The notes below the pieces were generated by a model. It saw only the letters and a program-made list of their open reading frames with translations. It was not told where the DNA came from and searched no databases. Below are positions 44,741-47,399 of a stretch of DNA of 47,399 bases, piece by piece. How positions within the stretch are numbered: position 1 is the first letter of the stretch; each line of letters begins with the position of its first letter. The DNA comes from a virus: positions 1-47,399 of IMG/VR virus record IMGVR_UViG_3300023082_000003. The stretch is one strand, 5' to 3'. The position numbers and the translations under genes are program-made.

Positions 44741-44763
44741 AAAAAAACCGGCTCATGGCCGGT
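44741..44763 (-). terminator. Intrinsic terminator before scaffold gene
   Basis: ACCGGC catga GCCGGT and T7 on the minus strand, identical in core sequence to the terminator at 38664-38686. Late polymerase must read through it to reach the capsid genes. Confidence 0.85.
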
Positions 44764-44780
44764 CGTTTGATGATTCGATG

Positions 44781-45824
44781 TCAGAGCCCCGCTCGCTCGA
44801 AGGCCCGAGGCTCAAGGTCTTTCAGTTGCTGAAGGTTCAGGGTCTTGCCGTTGTCGTCGACGAACTTGTCGAGGGTCAGGTCGCCCTTTGTGAACAAGGC
44901 ATACCGCTTCGGCCCCAGCACATCGCGCTGGAAGGCGGCAGGCTGACGTGATAGCCAGTCCTGATAGCTCGTCTTACTGGATACCAGCTCCACACCGTCC
45001 GGGCCGATTGAGGGCCGCGTCGAGCCTTTGATCTCCCGCGCAAACTCGTCTTTCAGCACAGGCAGTGCACTCGATCGGCAATTCCAGTGGCCGGGCGGCT
45101 TGGGATCATCCCAGCCATACAGGTGCTGGTCTCGCGCCTGGCACATCGGGCTGGTCTTCGAGTCGAGCGTCGATATCCAGCGCCAGCCTTCAAGGATGTC
45201 GTCGTTTGCCTTGAGCGTTTCCATGCGCGCCGTGCTGGCGACATGGTTTGTCATGGTGCGGACGAGTGACGACGCCTGATCCTGATGAAGCTGGTGCACG
45301 CTGGTGAGGCGCCGGCCGATCTGCTGGCTGGTCTCGCCCAGGCTGGAACCAATCTGGATCTCGCCGATGATCTCGGCGGCCTTCTTCGTCCCGAACTGGT
45401 CAAGCGCACCGCCGATGCTGATCCGCTGTGCACCCTTCCGCGCCTCGAGGATCAGCGGGTCAGCCAGAGCCGCGGCACTGACCATTTCAGCCGACGGCAC
45501 GTTGAGTTGAACAACCAGCTTCACGACCTTGCCCAGCATCGTGGCGTTGAACTCGGCCTCGTATGCGGCGAACTCTCCCAGATCGAGCTGCGCCCTGCCC
45601 TTCAAGTCGTCGTAGATGCCCCGAAGATCGCCCTGCAGCGTTTCAATCTGTGAGTTGTACCGTTGAGTTCCGTAAGCACTCAGTCCAGCTGATACGCGAT
45701 CCTTGGCAGTCTTGATGGCCTTGCTGATGAAACTCGCCACCCGCTTCAGGTTGCCCCCGGCGTAACGCTGGACGTAAATCTGATGCCGAGTGGTGGCGTC
45801 CGTCAGGTAGCCTTCACTACTCAT
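44781..45824 (-). CDS. MuF-like head morphogenesis protein
   Basis: The 347-residue protein shows the MuF core: GWRWISTLDSKTSPMCQARD near residue 213, then WDDPKPPGHWNCRSSALPVL with the Cys pattern. N-terminal helices precede it. MuF proteins bind the portal and enter the head. The start overlaps the portal stop by 8 bases. Confidence 0.88.
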   Translation of the reverse strand: MSSEGYLTDATTRHQIYVQRYAGGNLKRVASFISKAIKTAKDRVSAGLSAYGTQRYNSQIETLQGDLRGIYDDLKGRAQLDLGEFAAYEAEFNATMLGKVVKLVVQLNVPSAEMVSAAALADPLILEARKGAQRISIGGALDQFGTKKAAEIIGEIQIGSSLGETSQQIGRRLTSVHQLHQDQASSLVRTMTNHVASTARMETLKANDDILEGWRWISTLDSKTSPMCQARDQHLYGWDDPKPPGHWNCRSSALPVLKDEFAREIKGSTRPSIGPDGVELVSSKTSYQDWLSRQPAAFQRDVLGPKRYALFTKGDLTLDKFVDDNGKTLNLQQLKDLEPRAFERAGL

Positions 45825-47277
45825 CGATCACCTCGGGCTGCTTTGTCCCAGTTGGGTCATCCTCGCTGCCCAGCACCGGCGCATCGGCCTCGCGGTCTTC
45901 GTCGATATCCTCGTCCGTGCGATCCGACTCGATGACGCCAGCTTGGCGAAGATTGGTGCGCAAATCCTTCTTGGCAATGATGCCCTGCTGCCAGAGCTGT
46001 ACCTGAGCCAGGATGGCCTGAGCGTCCATGACCTGATCGAAGAACTCTTGGTTGAGCCAGAACACCGTCCCGACCTCGTCCACGGCGTCCATCATGAAGC
46101 GCTGGGCGTCGAACAGGGCCAGGCGGATCGCCTCGGATACGTTGCCAGCGATGGTGCCGAGCACCGAGTTATCGGAGCTGTACCGGATGCGAACTGCTTC
46201 CGCCGTCTCAGCGCCGCCGCCCTGCTGGACGATACGGGCGCCGATCATGAGCATCTGCGCCTCCTTGTCCTTCATCAGCTCGCGGGCCAGCTGGCTTTCA
46301 TCGGCTTGCAGGAACGTGGCAGTGCCGGACTTGCCGAGGTTGTGACCTCTCCGCGAGCCGATCTGCATCCCGTTCGGGTTCAACTTGATGAAGCTGTCCG
46401 GATCAATGTCCGTGGTGATGAACAGGGTCGGCTGTGAGGCGATGAAACCCGACTCCTCCACCGTGGCGCTGTTGCCATAGTGCAGGATGTTCACTTCAGC
46501 CAAGTCCTCAAGCGGGGCCTTGTCGATGCTGGCGTCGTTGTTCTGCGCGCCGAAGAAGTGGAACGGTATGTGGTCGAAGGTCTTGCCGGTCTTGTCCTTC
46601 GGCTCGCTCTCTTCACCATCCAGCCGGTCTTCGCTGTACACGCGCTGGATGTACCGGCCGCCGACCAACATCAGCGCGCGGTATTGATCCTTGGCTGTGA
46701 ACTCGAAACCGTCCTCGGTGGGCTCGTTGATCTTCTCGTGCAGCACGACGAGCGTCAGGCGCTTCACGCCGTCGATCACGTCCTCGCGCCAGTTGACGAT
46801 GCTCTCAGCCGGGTAGAAGTGGACGTAAGCGCGCGCCTTCGCTGCCTGAGCAACAGTGAGCGAGGTCTGCCCTTCTGGCATCTGGACCTTCGGGTAATCA
46901 ACGAGAAACCCGCCGCGCCCTGTGTCCAGGCATTCGCCAGTGGCTTCCTTGCACAGTTGCTCAAGGCTTGCCCCGTCGCCGCTGACGTTCTCCAGCAGGT
47001 AGTTGATCGCGGCCGGCAACTCGACCTCGGCCGTCTTGCGGAAGACTGCACCCATCAGACCGGTGCGAGTGCGGCCAGTGACGTTGAGGAACATCGCGCG
47101 GCGCTTGAGTTGCTGATACCGCTCCTTATTCTCTTCCGACAGGTTGAGCGGGTCCGGCATCGGCAGGTATTCGTCGTACTTGCGGACCTCTCGGGGGCCA
47201 GCTACGCAACGCTTAACCAGCTGCCAACCGGGCAAGGCGTCTGAATACTCCTTCCGGATGGCGCTGTAATTGGGCAT
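45817..47277 (-). CDS. Portal protein (DUF4055-like)
   Basis: The 486-residue protein begins MPNYSAIRKEYSDALPGWQL and has MFLNVTGRTRTGLMGAVFRK near residue 62 and HIPFHFFGAQNNDASIDKAP near 235, the pattern of DUF4055 portal proteins. It forms the dodecameric ring at the head vertex through which DNA passes. The start lies in the terminal repeat, and on the circle the large terminase gene ends 8 bases before it. It is followed by MuF-like and scaffold genes. Confidence 0.93.
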   Translation of the reverse strand: MPNYSAIRKEYSDALPGWQLVKRCVAGPREVRKYDEYLPMPDPLNLSEENKERYQQLKRRAMFLNVTGRTRTGLMGAVFRKTAEVELPAAINYLLENVSGDGASLEQLCKEATGECLDTGRGGFLVDYPKVQMPEGQTSLTVAQAAKARAYVHFYPAESIVNWREDVIDGVKRLTLVVLHEKINEPTEDGFEFTAKDQYRALMLVGGRYIQRVYSEDRLDGEESEPKDKTGKTFDHIPFHFFGAQNNDASIDKAPLEDLAEVNILHYGNSATVEESGFIASQPTLFITTDIDPDSFIKLNPNGMQIGSRRGHNLGKSGTATFLQADESQLARELMKDKEAQMLMIGARIVQQGGGAETAEAVRIRYSSDNSVLGTIAGNVSEAIRLALFDAQRFMMDAVDEVGTVFWLNQEFFDQVMDAQAILAQVQLWQQGIIAKKDLRTNLRQAGVIESDRTDEDIDEDREADAPVLGSEDDPTGTKQPEVIDE

Positions 47278-47399
47278 ATCGGCCTCAGAACGTGAAGGTG
47301 ACAGGAATGTGGGTCATCGGCTTGATGATCGGGTAGTCGTAATGGATGAAGTAGCCGCCGGCGTCGTTCGCGTGGTCGACGCCTGACTTCTTGTCGGGC
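47273..47399. repeat. Terminal direct repeat, right copy
   Basis: Identical to bases 1-127. It carries a second copy of the last 38 codons of the large terminase gene (stop codon at 47285 on the minus strand), so this fragment should not be counted as a second gene. Confidence 0.93.

Noticed and set aside
1-47399. CRISPR arrays, insertion sequences, rRNA genes
   Set aside because: No regularly spaced repeats, transposase motifs or rRNA-like sequence were seen.

Overview
The window is a complete temperate tailed-phage genome with lambda-like organisation, most likely from a Pseudomonas host. Its last 127 bases (47273-47399) repeat its first 127 exactly, so it is best read as a circular or circularly permuted 47,272-bp molecule opened just inside the 3' end of the large terminase gene. 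Support for Pseudomonas: a PrtN-type pyocin-activator homologue, a DUF2280-like small terminase, a DUF2514-like spanin and many small proteins of the kind found in Pseudomonas siphoviruses. A major tail tube protein, a 946-residue tape measure, a G/GT frameshifted chaperone pair and a J-like tip protein indicate a long non-contractile tail (siphovirus).

Layout. Late genes run on the minus strand. Starting from the Q-position gene (3758-4339) they pass through a secreted protein, two membrane proteins, a metallopeptidase and the terminase genes (to 13), then across the circle junction into portal, MuF-like protein, scaffold, capsid, connectors, tail tube, G/GT, a lipoprotein, tape measure, tail tip, J, fibres, endolysin, nested Rz/Rz1 and an SGNH-hydrolase tail protein (47277 down to 25991). 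The right-type early operon is also on the minus strand: Cro-like (10433), two small regulators, Rha-like, O-like and P-like replication genes, then a tightly coupled nin-like region with NinB and NinG (to 4336). The immunity repressor (10530-11198, plus strand) carries two downstream passenger genes. The left-type early operon is on the plus strand (12538-24137): small proteins, a Rad52-like annealing protein, Gp157, DNA-binding proteins, two DNA methyltransferases, a Lar-like zinc protein and PrtN, followed by the integrase (24430-25545).

Control. Three operator-like sites lie between cro and cI and two more lie over the plus-strand early promoter. All share the half-site AATACGC / GCGTATT with a 2-bp centre and 24-25-bp spacing, so one repressor probably governs both early promoters. 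A boxA plus hairpin (nut-like) follows the plus-strand promoter. Hairpin-plus-T-run terminators punctuate the late operon and imply antitermination or graded expression.

Most unusual items: an out-of-frame ORF of about 159 codons with its own ribosome site nested in the C5-methyltransferase gene; a lambda-type GGGAAAG slip site giving gpGT; a tRNA-like element with a shortened anticodon arm; a dispersed inverted-repeat family built on CGCGCCACGAAA; three translationally coupled microproteins in the nin region; and a two-gene passenger cassette behind cI. I see no CRISPR array, insertion sequence or rRNA gene.
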